Assembly: GCF_001623075.1 (NCBI RefSeq)
Contig: NZ_LMCF01000022.1
Span: forward strand, 38,206-102,205
Reading direction: 5' to 3'
Length of the DNA: 64,000 bases
Origin: Pseudovibrio sp. Ad37
Lineage (GTDB): Bacteria > Pseudomonadota > Alphaproteobacteria > Rhizobiales > Stappiaceae
Shown piece after piece: positions 17,666 to 26,284 of this stretch (position 1 is the stretch's first letter; each line of letters begins with the position of its first letter). Made by a program: the position numbers and the translations under genes. Below the pieces are notes generated by a model that was not told the DNA's origin, made no database searches, and was given only the letters and a program-made list of their open reading frames with translations.

Positions 17666-19044
17666 GCAGCCACCTCCGCTTTCTTCGGGCTCGACGAACC
17701 CTTTGGCTTAGGCGCAGCCCGCTTGAAGCGAATATCCTCCGGGAAGGTCCAGCCCATCCGCTTGTAAAGCTTCTTCACATACTTGGTGTGCGCTGTGGCA
17801 TCACAATAACCCGCATGCCGGGCTGTCTTCAAAAAGTGGATGCCACCAGAAAGATCCGGTGTTTCACTGCGGATGATCGCGTCCAATTGGCTGGCACGAG
17901 ATGGATTGTCTTGCTGGTCCTTCAGATAGTTGGCAACCAGTCCAGCCATATAGTCAAACCGCTTGTAGGCGCCCGAGTTGGTCTCGATATAGCTGATGCC
18001 AAACAGGTTTTTGTGCTCGCGGGAGGCTGCCTGAATAAACATCTTGGGCCGCCCACCCTCATAGCTAAAATACTCACCCGCAAAGTCCAGCTGCTGGTTG
18101 AACCCGGTCGCGCACAGGATCAGGTCAATCTCCTCCCGGCTGCCATCTTTAAACACCACGTGTGTGCCATCCAGTCGGTCCACATCCGGCTTCACCGTCA
18201 CATCCCCATGCTGCAGCGAATGCACCAGTTGAGTGTTGAGCAGCGGATGCGTCTCAAACAGCTTATGATCCGGCTTGGGAATGCCGAACCGCTGCAAAGT
18301 GCCGTTAAACATACGCAGCAACAGCGTGAAGAACGGGCGGATCATCCAGACAGGCAGATCAGGGCCACCGTCAGCAAACACGTCCGCAGGCATGCCAAAC
18401 ACATGCTTGGGAATGATGTAATAGCCGCGCCGCATGGAGATGAAGGTCTTCTCTCCTAAAACACCCGCATCACAGGCAATATCACAGCCAGAATTGCCCG
18501 CTCCAATCACCAGCACACGTTTACCGTCAAACTCACGAATGTTCTTGTAAGTCTGGCTATGGCGGATCTCACCATCAAAGGAGCCTTGCAGCTCCGGCAT
18601 GTTGGCCTGCCATTGCGAGCCCGTAGCGCAGACCACAGCCTTATACTCGCGGCACTCCCCGTTGGAGAGATGAACCTGCCAGCGATCCTTCTCAGTCTTG
18701 GTCAGTTTTTCGATCTTGGTTGAGAAGGTAATCTTCTCACGCAGCCCATAAGCCTCAGCGAAGTCGTGCAGGTACTTCAGGATCTCGGTGTGCTTGGGAT
18801 AATCTGCGAAATGGTCTGGCATCGGAAAATCCGCAAAGCCAGACAAGCTGCGAGAGCTGATAAAATGCGTGCTCTCATAAATGGCTGTGCCATCGTGTTT
18901 GATGTCCCAGAGACCACCCACATCCGGGTTTGGGTCAAATTGATCCCATTCAATGCCGTTGTGCTGTAATGCGCGGGCCATCACAAGCCCCGCCGGGCCT
19001 GCACCAGCAATGCAAACCGCGTCACCCCTATCTATAATCTCCAC
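17662..19044 (-). CDS. Flavin-containing monooxygenase (FMO/Baeyer-Villiger type)
   Basis: About 460 residues from GTG 19044, preceded by GGGGAGGGAACG; the longer open frame into the AraC gene has no family similarity. Motifs in order: FAD loop CIAGAGPAGLVMARAL, FMO signature FDGEIRHSQTYK (FxGxxxHxxxY), NADPH loop VLVIGAGNSGCDIACDAG and LCATGFN. It uses NADPH and O2 to oxygenate a soft nucleophile or ketone. First gene of an FMO-SDR operon, divergent from an AraC-type regulator that likely controls it. Confidence 0.88.
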   Translation of the reverse strand: MEIIDRGDAVCIAGAGPAGLVMARALQHNGIEWDQFDPNPDVGGLWDIKHDGTAIYESTHFISSRSLSGFADFPMPDHFADYPKHTEILKYLHDFAEAYGLREKITFSTKIEKLTKTEKDRWQVHLSNGECREYKAVVCATGSQWQANMPELQGSFDGEIRHSQTYKNIREFDGKRVLVIGAGNSGCDIACDAGVLGEKTFISMRRGYYIIPKHVFGMPADVFADGGPDLPVWMIRPFFTLLLRMFNGTLQRFGIPKPDHKLFETHPLLNTQLVHSLQHGDVTVKPDVDRLDGTHVVFKDGSREEIDLILCATGFNQQLDFAGEYFSYEGGRPKMFIQAASREHKNLFGISYIETNSGAYKRFDYMAGLVANYLKDQQDNPSRASQLDAIIRSETPDLSGGIHFLKTARHAGYCDATAHTKYVKKLYKRMGWTFPEDIRFKRAAPKPKGSSSPKKAEVAA

Positions 19045-19102
19045 CGTTCCCTCCCCGAACTGTGAAAATCTTACCCTACGGCAAGAGGGGGCAGGTTTAG
19101 AA

Positions 19103-19137
19103 GGACATATACGGACGTAGGGCGGACAAATTCGGTC
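19103..19137. promoter_or_regulatory. Helically phased GGAC/GGTC direct repeats, candidate AraC-regulator binding array
   Basis: GGAC occurs at 19103, 19113 and 19124, and GGTC at 19134, i.e. every 10-11 bp (one helical turn), in the 146-nt region between the FMO operon and the AraC-type regulator. AraC proteins use two HTH motifs to contact successive major grooves on one DNA face. Repeat spacing is seen directly; binding is inferred. Confidence 0.45.
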
Positions 19138-19190
19138 ATATCTTGCGGTCACTCCCGTGTTTCCGTAGCATGACTGCTTTGGGAGAGGGC

Positions 19191-20255
19191 ATGCATTCTG
19201 AATTTGGCCAGTTGGCACCGCCAGAAGTGGCGCAGCATTCAAAGGTTCCACCACACCTGTTGCGCTATCTGTTACAGGAGCTGGAGCAGCGCGGCATCGC
19301 CGCAGGAAAGGTGCTGCCTCATACATTCCTGGGCCAGAATACTGACCCTTCGGTGTTTCTGTCTCACGAGGCCCGCCTGACCTATCAGCAAAGCCGCCTC
19401 ATCATCCTCAAGGCGCTGGCGTTGACGGGAGATGAAAGCCTCGGCCTTGCTGTCGGCTACCGTCAGTCCATCACCTCTCTCGGGCTCGTCAGCCTTGGCG
19501 TTATGGCAAGTGCAACGGGAAGAGCTGCGCTCGAGTTCGGCATCAAGTACCACCGCCTGACCGGAAGCATGCTGGAGATAGATTTGGAACCTGCAACCGA
19601 TAATGCAATCACGATGATTGCGCGCAGCCGGTTCCATGAGCCAGTGTTGCTCACGTTCTTTGTGCAGGAACTGTTTGCCGCCATGGTAGGCGTTGTCCGT
19701 TTCACAACTGGAAGCAAGCAAGCCATTCAGCGTATTGAGATGATGCAGGCACCACCAGCAAAGAAAAGTCTCTATCAGGAGGTACTCGGACCATCTGTCA
19801 GGTTTGATGCGTCACGAAATGCAATATTTTTTGACGCAGAGCACCTGCAACGTCCACTGGCAACCGCAGACAGGTTTGTTGTGCAGGAAGTTGAAAAACT
19901 TCTGACAGGCATGATGCAGGAAGAAAGCAACCGTCTGGGCTTCCTTAAAACCGTGGAGGAAGAAGTCCGCCGTGGCCTGAAAAACAACCCATCTATCGAA
20001 GAAATTGCGGGTGGGTTCTCCATGGGTGAACGTAGTTTTCGGCGCAAACTAGCCGCTTTTCAAGTCTCCTTCCGCAATATCCTCTCGCAGATCCGCCAGT
20101 CGCAAGCCATGGAGCTGCTCTTATGGTCGCGCTTGTCATCTGAACAGATCGCAGCAGAGCTTGGCTACTCGGATCCGAGGGTGTTTCGAAGGGCATTTAA
20201 GCAATGGACAGGTGAGACACCAAGCCAGTTTAGAAAGTCCGCAATTCAACTGTGA
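19191..20255 (+). CDS. AraC-family transcriptional regulator
   Basis: About 354 residues from ATG 19191, which has GGGAG 5 nt upstream; TTG 19143 and ATG 19170 are alternatives. The N-terminal ligand domain is of the OruR/ArgR-like 'arabinose-binding' type (LGLVSLGVMASATGRAALEF). The C-terminal double HTH reads NNPSIEEIAGGFSMGERSFRR and SSEQIAAELGYSDPRVFRRAFK, ending WTGETPSQFRK as is standard. Divergent from the FMO-SDR operon, so probably its activator. Confidence 0.9.
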   Translation: MHSEFGQLAPPEVAQHSKVPPHLLRYLLQELEQRGIAAGKVLPHTFLGQNTDPSVFLSHEARLTYQQSRLIILKALALTGDESLGLAVGYRQSITSLGLVSLGVMASATGRAALEFGIKYHRLTGSMLEIDLEPATDNAITMIARSRFHEPVLLTFFVQELFAAMVGVVRFTTGSKQAIQRIEMMQAPPAKKSLYQEVLGPSVRFDASRNAIFFDAEHLQRPLATADRFVVQEVEKLLTGMMQEESNRLGFLKTVEEEVRRGLKNNPSIEEIAGGFSMGERSFRRKLAAFQVSFRNILSQIRQSQAMELLLWSRLSSEQIAAELGYSDPRVFRRAFKQWTGETPSQFRKSAIQL

Positions 20256-20574
20256 ATGGTACATACCGCACCAAAAGTCCCATTGGGTATCTCAACGTTA
20301 TTTTATATTCTCCGAAAATTCCTTATAAAGGCGCAGGAAGCACATGTTGCACTGCGCAATTCTGAAAGACAAAGAGTGGCTTTCGGTGAGGTCGCGCAAA
20401 GACATAAGTCTGAAAGCACAGGCACAAATCGAAACCCAATAATAATAAGCGTACTCCGGTTTGGGGATGAACAGGCTGGCAATGAGTGCGCGGGATAACA
20501 AAGAATGAAGGCAGTTGGATTGCTCCAGACAAAGAGCCAACTGCTTTGGATGAACGAAACGGGCACCTAAAACA
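20256..20574. other. Intergenic leader of panB with a hairpin
   Basis: No convincing gene. GCAGTTGG (20511-20518) and CCAACTGC (20537-20544) form a perfect 8-bp stem followed by TTTGG, ending about 30 nt before the panB start. It could end transcription from the AraC gene or lie in the panB leader. I see no strong ribosome binding site for panB. Confidence 0.4.
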
Positions 20575-21381
20575 ATGTCTCATACATCTGCAACTCGGCG
20601 GAAAACCATTAAAGACATCATGAAGGCAAAAGGTCATCACAAGCTGGTCTGCCTTACTGCCTACACTGCGCCAATCGCACAGATGCTGGATGAGCACTGC
20701 GATCTGCTGCTGGTGGGAGATAGCGTCGGTATGGTGCTCCACGGCTTGCCAGACACGACAGCTGTCACGCTGGATATGATGATCATGCACGGCAAAGCCG
20801 TTATGCGTGGCTCTCAAAATGCGCTTGTTGTCGTTGATATGCCTTTCGGCTCCTTTGAAGAAAGCCCACAAGCTGCATATCGCAACGCATTGCGCGTGAT
20901 GCAGGAAACCGGCTGTCAGGCAGTCAAGCTGGAGTATAACTCCGCTGCGCCTGAAACCATCCGCTTTCTCGTAGATCGCGGTATTCCCGTGGTGGCTCAC
21001 ATCGGTCTGCGTCCGCAGTACCTGCATGTGGAAGGCGGCTACAAGGTTGCTGGCAAAAGCGAAGAAAGCCGCAAAGAGCAGCTGGAATGCGCACGTCAGG
21101 TGGTCGATGCTGGCGCATTCTGCGTTGTGGTTGAAGGGACCAAAGACGCAGTCGCCCGCGAAATCTCTGACAGCGTACCAATCCCGACCATCGGTATCGG
21201 TGCTTCCGTTGATTGTGATGGCCAGATTCTCGTCACCGATGACATGCTCGGCATGTTCGACAAGACCCCAAAGTTCGTGCGCAAATACGCTGAGCTGAAG
21301 TCTCAGATCGAGCAGGGCGTGAAGTCATTTGCAAACGATGTTCGCCGCGAGCAATTCCCGGCTGAGAACGAAACCTACTAG
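20575..21381 (+). CDS. panB: 3-methyl-2-oxobutanoate hydroxymethyltransferase
   Basis: 268 residues, normal PanB length. It adds a hydroxymethyl group from 5,10-methylene-tetrahydrofolate to alpha-ketoisovalerate, giving ketopantoate for pantothenate and CoA. Family motifs: LVCLTAYTAPIAQMLDEHCDLLLVGDS (split), VVDMPFGSFEESPQAA (metal-ligand Asp), AVKLEYNS, PVVAHIGLRPQ (catalytic region) and IGIGASVDCDGQILV. No panC follows, so the pathway genes are dispersed in this genome. Confidence 0.95.
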   Translation: MSHTSATRRKTIKDIMKAKGHHKLVCLTAYTAPIAQMLDEHCDLLLVGDSVGMVLHGLPDTTAVTLDMMIMHGKAVMRGSQNALVVVDMPFGSFEESPQAAYRNALRVMQETGCQAVKLEYNSAAPETIRFLVDRGIPVVAHIGLRPQYLHVEGGYKVAGKSEESRKEQLECARQVVDAGAFCVVVEGTKDAVAREISDSVPIPTIGIGASVDCDGQILVTDDMLGMFDKTPKFVRKYAELKSQIEQGVKSFANDVRREQFPAENETY

Positions 21382-21531
21382 ACCAGATAGGAACCGTCGG
21401 GATCCATAGATACCACTAAAACTGCTGAATGATCTTGGCGGTTCAGCTCCCTAAAATTTGGAAATGTCAGCCCCCCTCAACAGTATGATATGGTGTGGGG
21501 ACTGGCATGACTTGGCTTGGGGGAGCGAACG

Positions 21532-22227
21532 ATGCTTATTCTGGTTTTCGGAGCGTTACTTTGTGTGGCAGCCCTTGCTGTCTATACCTTTTGGGGTGTC
21601 CTCAACATTCAAACACCAACCAACGGCCCGTCAATCATGTTTGAAGGCCGCCGAGGCACTGCGTTGTTGGTGATTGATGTTCAAAGTGACTTCACCAAGG
21701 AAACAAGCTCTCGGAAATGGGAGCCAGACTACCTGCAGGCCCGCATCAACTACATAAATGCGTTGGGTGAGTTGGCACGGGATAAAGGCTGGTCCGTCAT
21801 CTCCATTCGCCATGTATATAAGGGATGGTCCACCAACTTGTTGGTCCGGCTCCTTGGAGGAGGCTTGGGGGCAAAGGGCTCTGATGGCCTTCAGATGGAT
21901 CCACGCCTTACTATTGAGCCTGATCTGGATCTCGTAAAATCAAAGAGCGATGCTTTTGGTGAGCAAGCGTTCTCCGAGTTCCTAAAAAATCACGAAGTTG
22001 ACCACCTGATTGTGACAGGTCTGGATGGCAATGCCTGCGTCAAGAACACAACAATCGGTGCGCTTAACAGAGGATACCGCGTCGAACTTTGCGACCCCGC
22101 CATTCTTGCCCAAAATCAGAACGCATGGAAACTGCAGAAGGAGGCACTGCAGGAAATGGGCGCCGCCGTCTCATGGGATATTGTTGAGAATGAAGCTGAT
22201 CTTATAACAGAGAAAGACCCAGCTTAA
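21532..22227 (+). CDS. Membrane-anchored isochorismatase-like cysteine hydrolase
   Basis: About 231 residues from ATG 21532, which follows GGGGGAGCGAACG. Residues 2-22 form a hydrophobic helix (LILVFGALLCVAALAVYTFW), unusual for this usually cytoplasmic family. The hydrolase core shows ALLVIDVQSDF (catalytic Asp49) and VTGLDGNACVKNTT (nucleophile Cys169). It probably hydrolyses an amide or C-N bond; the substrate is unknown. The 3' end overlaps the convergent phosphodiesterase gene by 4 nt. Confidence 0.8.
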   Translation: MLILVFGALLCVAALAVYTFWGVLNIQTPTNGPSIMFEGRRGTALLVIDVQSDFTKETSSRKWEPDYLQARINYINALGELARDKGWSVISIRHVYKGWSTNLLVRLLGGGLGAKGSDGLQMDPRLTIEPDLDLVKSKSDAFGEQAFSEFLKNHEVDHLIVTGLDGNACVKNTTIGALNRGYRVELCDPAILAQNQNAWKLQKEALQEMGAAVSWDIVENEADLITEKDPA

Positions 22228-23042
22228 TCAATCAGTTTGCCATCCTTATCAAAGAATGGGTGTTGACCACCAAAGTCGCCGATAAAGCTCAGATGGTTGA
22301 TCAGTTCTCCCTCACTCCAGCGGAAGATACGCACCGCAGGCGGGTCCATAACAAAGCCAGGTTCCCCGTGCGGGTCCAGATCAAGCGTCACCTGATGACC
22401 AGAGGCAGGGCAGATGCTCACCGGAATGCCGTTCTTGAAGACCTCGATCGCCCGGTGCACATGGCCACAAGCGATCTGTCGTATTTGCGATTGCCCTGTA
22501 ATAACAGGCCAGAAATCCTTATCAGCGCGCATCAGCATGATGTTATCCATGTGCTGAATACCAGTCTTGAAAGGCGGGTGATGCATGAACACCAAAGTCG
22601 GCTGATCTTTGTGGGCTTGCAGCTCATCGCGCAACCATGCTTGCTTATCAGCATCAAAATGGCCGTCATGCTTGCCCGGAATGGTAGTGTCTAATCCGAT
22701 AATGCGCAGGCCATCCTTCTCGATGGAAAACTGAAGCGCACCCTCGGATGTTAGGTAGTCATGATCCGCAAACGCATCACGCATTGTATCTCGATGGTCG
22801 TGGTTGCCGGGCATCACATAAAACGGCATTTCCAGCTGATCAATCTCTTGCCGGAACAGCTCATACTCATCCGCATTGCCCAAATCCACCAGATCGCCGC
22901 TGATCACCACAAAATCCAGTCGCGGATGGAATGCGTTCAGATGCGCAACGGCCTGACGCAAATGAGAGAGTGTATCAACACAGTTATAGGCGAACTTTCC
23001 GCCAGCCTTGATGTGAATGTCGGTAAGCTGCGCGAAGATCAT
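22224..23042 (-). CDS. Calcineurin-like metallophosphodiesterase (CpdA/Icc type)
   Basis: About 272 residues. The five metallophosphoesterase motifs are visible: TDIHIK (DxH), ISGDLVDLG (GDxxD), PGNHDHRD (GNHD), FMHHPPF and CGHVHRA (GHxH). The family includes cyclic-AMP phosphodiesterase CpdA and glycerophosphodiesterase GpdQ; either activity fits. I placed the start at ATG 23042 (MIFAQLTDIH), since family members begin just before the first motif; the frame extends to 23084. Confidence 0.85.
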   Translation of the reverse strand: MIFAQLTDIHIKAGGKFAYNCVDTLSHLRQAVAHLNAFHPRLDFVVISGDLVDLGNADEYELFRQEIDQLEMPFYVMPGNHDHRDTMRDAFADHDYLTSEGALQFSIEKDGLRIIGLDTTIPGKHDGHFDADKQAWLRDELQAHKDQPTLVFMHHPPFKTGIQHMDNIMLMRADKDFWPVITGQSQIRQIACGHVHRAIEVFKNGIPVSICPASGHQVTLDLDPHGEPGFVMDPPAVRIFRWSEGELINHLSFIGDFGGQHPFFDKDGKLID

Positions 23043-23354
23043 GTGTGGTACCTCAAAAATAGGCTGCAAGTCAGAAGAACTCAAAGAGACGAATAAGCCT
23101 GCATCAGCGGAAATTGCGCTGCTGACTAATCTTAATTACCTCAAACAACAAGTGAACTTTTCATGACACGAGCATGGTTGCAAGGCATTAGTCTGAACAA
23201 TCAGAAGGCGTGATCAGGCGAAGAGCGCAGCATGGCCACAAAACTCTCACATATTAGCGTCTGCTTGATTTGCTCATTTTCGCCAGTTTTAGGCAATAAA
23301 ATCGCCAAACTGCGGGTTTTGACGCATTGAAAGGATTTTTAAAACATATCACAG

Positions 23355-23490
23355 TACACCCCTGAAATATGAGAGGCGAATTTTCGGGAGATATTCGGCT
23401 CAGAACAGTTTCGAGCCGTAGCGGAGGAGGAACCGCGAGCGGTTCATTGGGAGAAGGGCGTGCTATGGGGATAGCACGCCCTTATTTTTT
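23355..23490 (+). ncRNA. Candidate small RNA with three stem-loops and its own terminator
   Basis: A strong plus-strand intrinsic terminator stands here with no plus-strand gene within 1.2 kb upstream. Preceding it are two perfect short hairpins: CGGCTC/GAGCCG (about 23396-23417) and GAACCG-CGAG-CGGTTC (23430-23445), separated by an unpaired GGAGGAGG stretch. A possible promoter has TTGACG near 23319 and an AT-rich -10 about 17 nt later, predicting a transcript of roughly 135 nt. I cannot assign a known RNA family. The exact 5' end is uncertain. Confidence 0.55.
23456..23490 (+). terminator. Rho-independent terminator
   Basis: GGGCGTGCTAT (23456-23466), loop GGGG-type, ATAGCACGCCC, then TTATTTTTT. 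The perfect 11-bp stem and T-run read on the plus strand. On the minus strand the flank is TTCTCCC, so it may also slow read-out of the cyd operon ending at 23502. Confidence 0.85.
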
Positions 23491-23501
23491 GTCTGGGCCT
23501 G

Positions 23502-23633
23502 TTAAATGATCAGACTTCTCAAGGCGTAAGAGACCACTGCGATGGAGGCAACGCCTGCCACCCAAAGGGCTGCAAACCAAAGCAACCGCTTCCATAAAGG
23601 TTGGTCAATTTCGCCGGTTTTATCGAGGCTCAT
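23502..23633 (-). CDS. DUF2474 small membrane protein of the quinol oxidase operon
   Basis: 43 residues, starting MSLDKTGEIDQPLWKRLLWF and carrying one transmembrane helix (about residues 16-38). Its ATG overlaps the cydB stop (ATGA). Small single-helix proteins of the DUF2474/CydX type follow cydAB or cioAB and stabilise the oxidase. Size, position and topology all fit. Too short for routine gene calling. Confidence 0.8.
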   Translation of the reverse strand: MSLDKTGEIDQPLWKRLLWFAALWVAGVASIAVVSYALRSLII

Positions 23634-24640
23634 CAGTGATACCCTTCCGTTGATTTGATCTTGCCACGGAACACGTAGTACGCGTAGGCCGTATAGGCGA
23701 GGATCATCGGGATGAGGATGACCGCTCCCACAAGCAGGAATTTCAGACTGCTGTCAGGCGCTGCTGCTTCCCAGAGGGTGTAAACATTTGGCACCACATA
23801 CGGGAAGATGTTGATCCCAAGTCCCACATAGGTCAGCAGGAAGATCACCAGTGATGCGAGGAACGGTGTGTAATCCGCATCGTTCATCAAAGCTCGCCAC
23901 AGCACCAGCGTGGTGACTGCCACAAGAAGTGGAACCGGGAATGTGTAAAGCAGATACGGGAAGCTGAACCACTTCTCCATAATGCTCTCATTGATGAACG
24001 GCATCCACATACTGACCAGCAGAAGGAAGCCAATCAGGATAAGAGCGGCGTACTTTGAGACGCGGCGGAAATGCGCTTGTGGCACGCCTTCCAGCTTCAT
24101 CACGAGCCATGTGGCCCCCAGCAGGGCATAGCCGGCGATTACGGCAAAACCGGTCATGACAGAAAATGGCGTCAGCCAATCCCACCAGCCGCCGGCATAA
24201 GTGCGGTCAACCACATCAATGCCTTGCACAAGCGTGCCAAGCACCAGTCCCTGACAGAACGCTGCAACGATAGACCCCGCAAAGAAGGATATATCCCAGA
24301 AAGGCCTGCGCTCAACAGATGACTTGAAGCGGAACTCAAAGGCGACACCTCTGAAGATCAGCCCGATCAACATGCCAATAATCGGTGCGTAGACCGCAGG
24401 CATGATGACCGAATAGGCCAGTGGGAACACGGCAAACAACCCACCGCCACCAAGGACGAGCCAGGTTTCATTCCCATCCCAGACAGGTGCAACACTGTTC
24501 ATCATCAATGTGCGTTCATCAGCATCTTTGGTGGTCGGGTACAAGATCCCGATGCCAAGATCAAAGCCATCCAAAATCACATAGGCGAAGATCGCGACTG
24601 CAATCAGAAAACCCCAAATGAGCGGATAATCAAGAATCAT
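23633..24640 (-). CDS. cydB: Cytochrome bd-type (cyanide-insensitive) quinol oxidase subunit II
   Basis: About 335 residues from ATG 24640 (MILDYPLIWGFLIAVAIFAYVILDGFDLGIG in two stretches), the normal CydB/CioB length and start; the longer frame upstream is in cydA. Multiple transmembrane helices, with family motifs DGFDLGIG, WDGNETWLVLGGG and PLLVAVTTLVLWRAL. Partner of CydA in the membrane, transferring electrons from quinol to O2 without proton pumping. GGGAGA precedes the start, and it overlaps cydA by 11 nt. Confidence 0.93.
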   Translation of the reverse strand: MILDYPLIWGFLIAVAIFAYVILDGFDLGIGILYPTTKDADERTLMMNSVAPVWDGNETWLVLGGGGLFAVFPLAYSVIMPAVYAPIIGMLIGLIFRGVAFEFRFKSSVERRPFWDISFFAGSIVAAFCQGLVLGTLVQGIDVVDRTYAGGWWDWLTPFSVMTGFAVIAGYALLGATWLVMKLEGVPQAHFRRVSKYAALILIGFLLLVSMWMPFINESIMEKWFSFPYLLYTFPVPLLVAVTTLVLWRALMNDADYTPFLASLVIFLLTYVGLGINIFPYVVPNVYTLWEAAAPDSSLKFLLVGAVILIPMILAYTAYAYYVFRGKIKSTEGYH

Positions 24641-26039
24641 GGGAACGATCTCCCTCATGTGGTTGCAGGGCCTGTGCAGGAGTGATGCCAGCGGTTCTGA
24701 CAGGTACGCCTTCCTCAACGCCCTGGCTTGCATCCGGAGATTTAGCCATGGACCGGAAGATGTAGAAGATACCAACGCCAAAGACGATACAGTACACTGC
24801 TACAAAGATGACCAGAGACGCCCAGACAGCTGGTGCTTCAACCGGGGATACGGATTCCGACGTCCTGAGCAGCCCGTACACTGTGTAAGGTTGGCGGCCA
24901 ACTTCCGTTGTTGTCCAACCAGCTATGACAGCGACGAAACCAGCAGGCCCCATAACGATGGAAGCTCGCTGAAGCCATTCACTCTCATAAAGCCGGCCAC
25001 GGATCCGAGACCATAGGCCCCATACGCCAACCAGCAACATCAAGACACCAATACCAACCATGATGCGGAAAGACACAAACACGATCGCTGCCGGTGGCCA
25101 GTCTTCCCGTGGAAACTCATTCAAACCAGGGACAACACCATCGAGGCTGTGGGTCAGAATAATGCTGGAGAGATAAGGGACTTCAATCTTGTACTTTGTT
25201 TCTCCAGCTTCCGTATCCGGCCATCCAAAGAGGATGAGCGGGGCAGGGCCCTGAGAATCAAAGTGACCCTCCATAGCTGCAATCTTGGCAGGCTGATGCT
25301 CCAGAGTGTTGAGGCCGTGATAGTCCCCGGCAAGCATCTGGATTGGCGTGACAACAATCATCATCCACATGGCCATGGAGAACATCACCTGCGCCGCCGC
25401 ATTAAAGCGGTTCTTCAGCAGATGATAGGCACCCACGGCACCAACCACGAAGGCGGTGGTCAGGTAAGCTGCCAGCACCATATGCACGAGCCGATAGGGG
25501 AAGGAGGGGTTGAAGATTATCTCCCACCAATCGGCGGGCACAAACTGGCCCACGTCATTCATGGCGTAGCCTGCTGGTGTCTGCATCCAGCTGTTGACGG
25601 AAAGAATCCAGAAAGCGGAAAGGGCGGTGCCAATGGCAACAACCACAGTGGCAAAGAAGTGCAGCTTCTTGCCCACGCGGTTCATACCAAACAACATGAT
25701 ACCGAGGAAACCAGCTTCCAGGAAGAAGGCAGTGAGCACCTCATACCCCATGAGCGGCCCAATGACCGATCCGGTTTTGTCTGCAAAGGCAGACCAGTTG
25801 GTGCCAAATTGATACGCCATGACGATGCCGGAAACGACACCCATGGCAAAAGATAGTGCAAAGATTACGATCCAGAACTTGAAGACCCGCAAGTATACAT
25901 CGCGACCTGTCCATAGCCATAAGCCTTCAAGCACGGCAAGAAAACTCGCCAAGCCTATAGTAAAGGCCGGAAATATGATATGGAACGCGATTGTAAAAGC
26001 AAATTGGAATCGAGCTAGATCAACTGCTAAACTGTCCAT
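24630..26039 (-). CDS. cydA: Cytochrome bd-type (cyanide-insensitive) quinol oxidase subunit I
   Basis: 469 residues, the haem-bearing subunit. Motifs: LARFQFAFTIAFHIIFPAFTIGLA (haem-ligand His near the N-terminus), YQFGTNWSAFADKTGSVIG, GYEVLTAFFLEAGFLGIMLFG and PWxx-like QPYTVYGLLRTSESVSP near the C-terminus. The short length and short quinol loop fit the CioA branch rather than E. coli CydA (522 residues), as does the linked DUF2474 gene. It supports respiration at low oxygen or with cyanide present. First gene of the operon. Confidence 0.92.
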   Translation of the reverse strand: MDSLAVDLARFQFAFTIAFHIIFPAFTIGLASFLAVLEGLWLWTGRDVYLRVFKFWIVIFALSFAMGVVSGIVMAYQFGTNWSAFADKTGSVIGPLMGYEVLTAFFLEAGFLGIMLFGMNRVGKKLHFFATVVVAIGTALSAFWILSVNSWMQTPAGYAMNDVGQFVPADWWEIIFNPSFPYRLVHMVLAAYLTTAFVVGAVGAYHLLKNRFNAAAQVMFSMAMWMMIVVTPIQMLAGDYHGLNTLEHQPAKIAAMEGHFDSQGPAPLILFGWPDTEAGETKYKIEVPYLSSIILTHSLDGVVPGLNEFPREDWPPAAIVFVSFRIMVGIGVLMLLVGVWGLWSRIRGRLYESEWLQRASIVMGPAGFVAVIAGWTTTEVGRQPYTVYGLLRTSESVSPVEAPAVWASLVIFVAVYCIVFGVGIFYIFRSMAKSPDASQGVEEGVPVRTAGITPAQALQPHEGDRSHDS

Positions 26040-26284
26040 GTGACCACCTGTCGATGGGATGTGCTAATTTTAAATCATGGAATTCCGTAGCGGAACACTG
26101 TTAATAATTATGTTTTTTCCGCGATCCATGACCAGTGCACCCCAAAAGATAGGGCACTTGTCTTTGCTGTAGTAACTGTTTCCTTGAAAAAGTGAGTTGC
26201 ATTAGGAGCTATGCGCTATGCAAAGTGTCGCATAATTTCTGCTTATGCCCGATCCGACATAGCACTATCCAGTTTGTATTAATT
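26040..26284. promoter_or_regulatory. Upstream region of the cyd operon
   Basis: AT-rich region of 245 nt holding the cydA promoter. TTCCG-TAG-CGGAA (26083-26095) is a perfect 5-3-5 palindrome about 45 nt upstream of the cydA start and may be an operator. I looked for an FNR box (TTGAT-N4-ATCAA) and saw none. The rest shows nothing recognisable. Confidence 0.35.

Noticed and set aside
17470..18459. 329-codon plus-strand frame inside the FMO gene
   Set aside because: The minus-strand FMO has all its motifs; the plus frame crosses the FMO-SDR junction and shows no domain.
25149..25856. 235-codon plus-strand frame opposite cydA
   Set aside because: Shadow of cydA; His-rich, no domain and no ribosome binding site.
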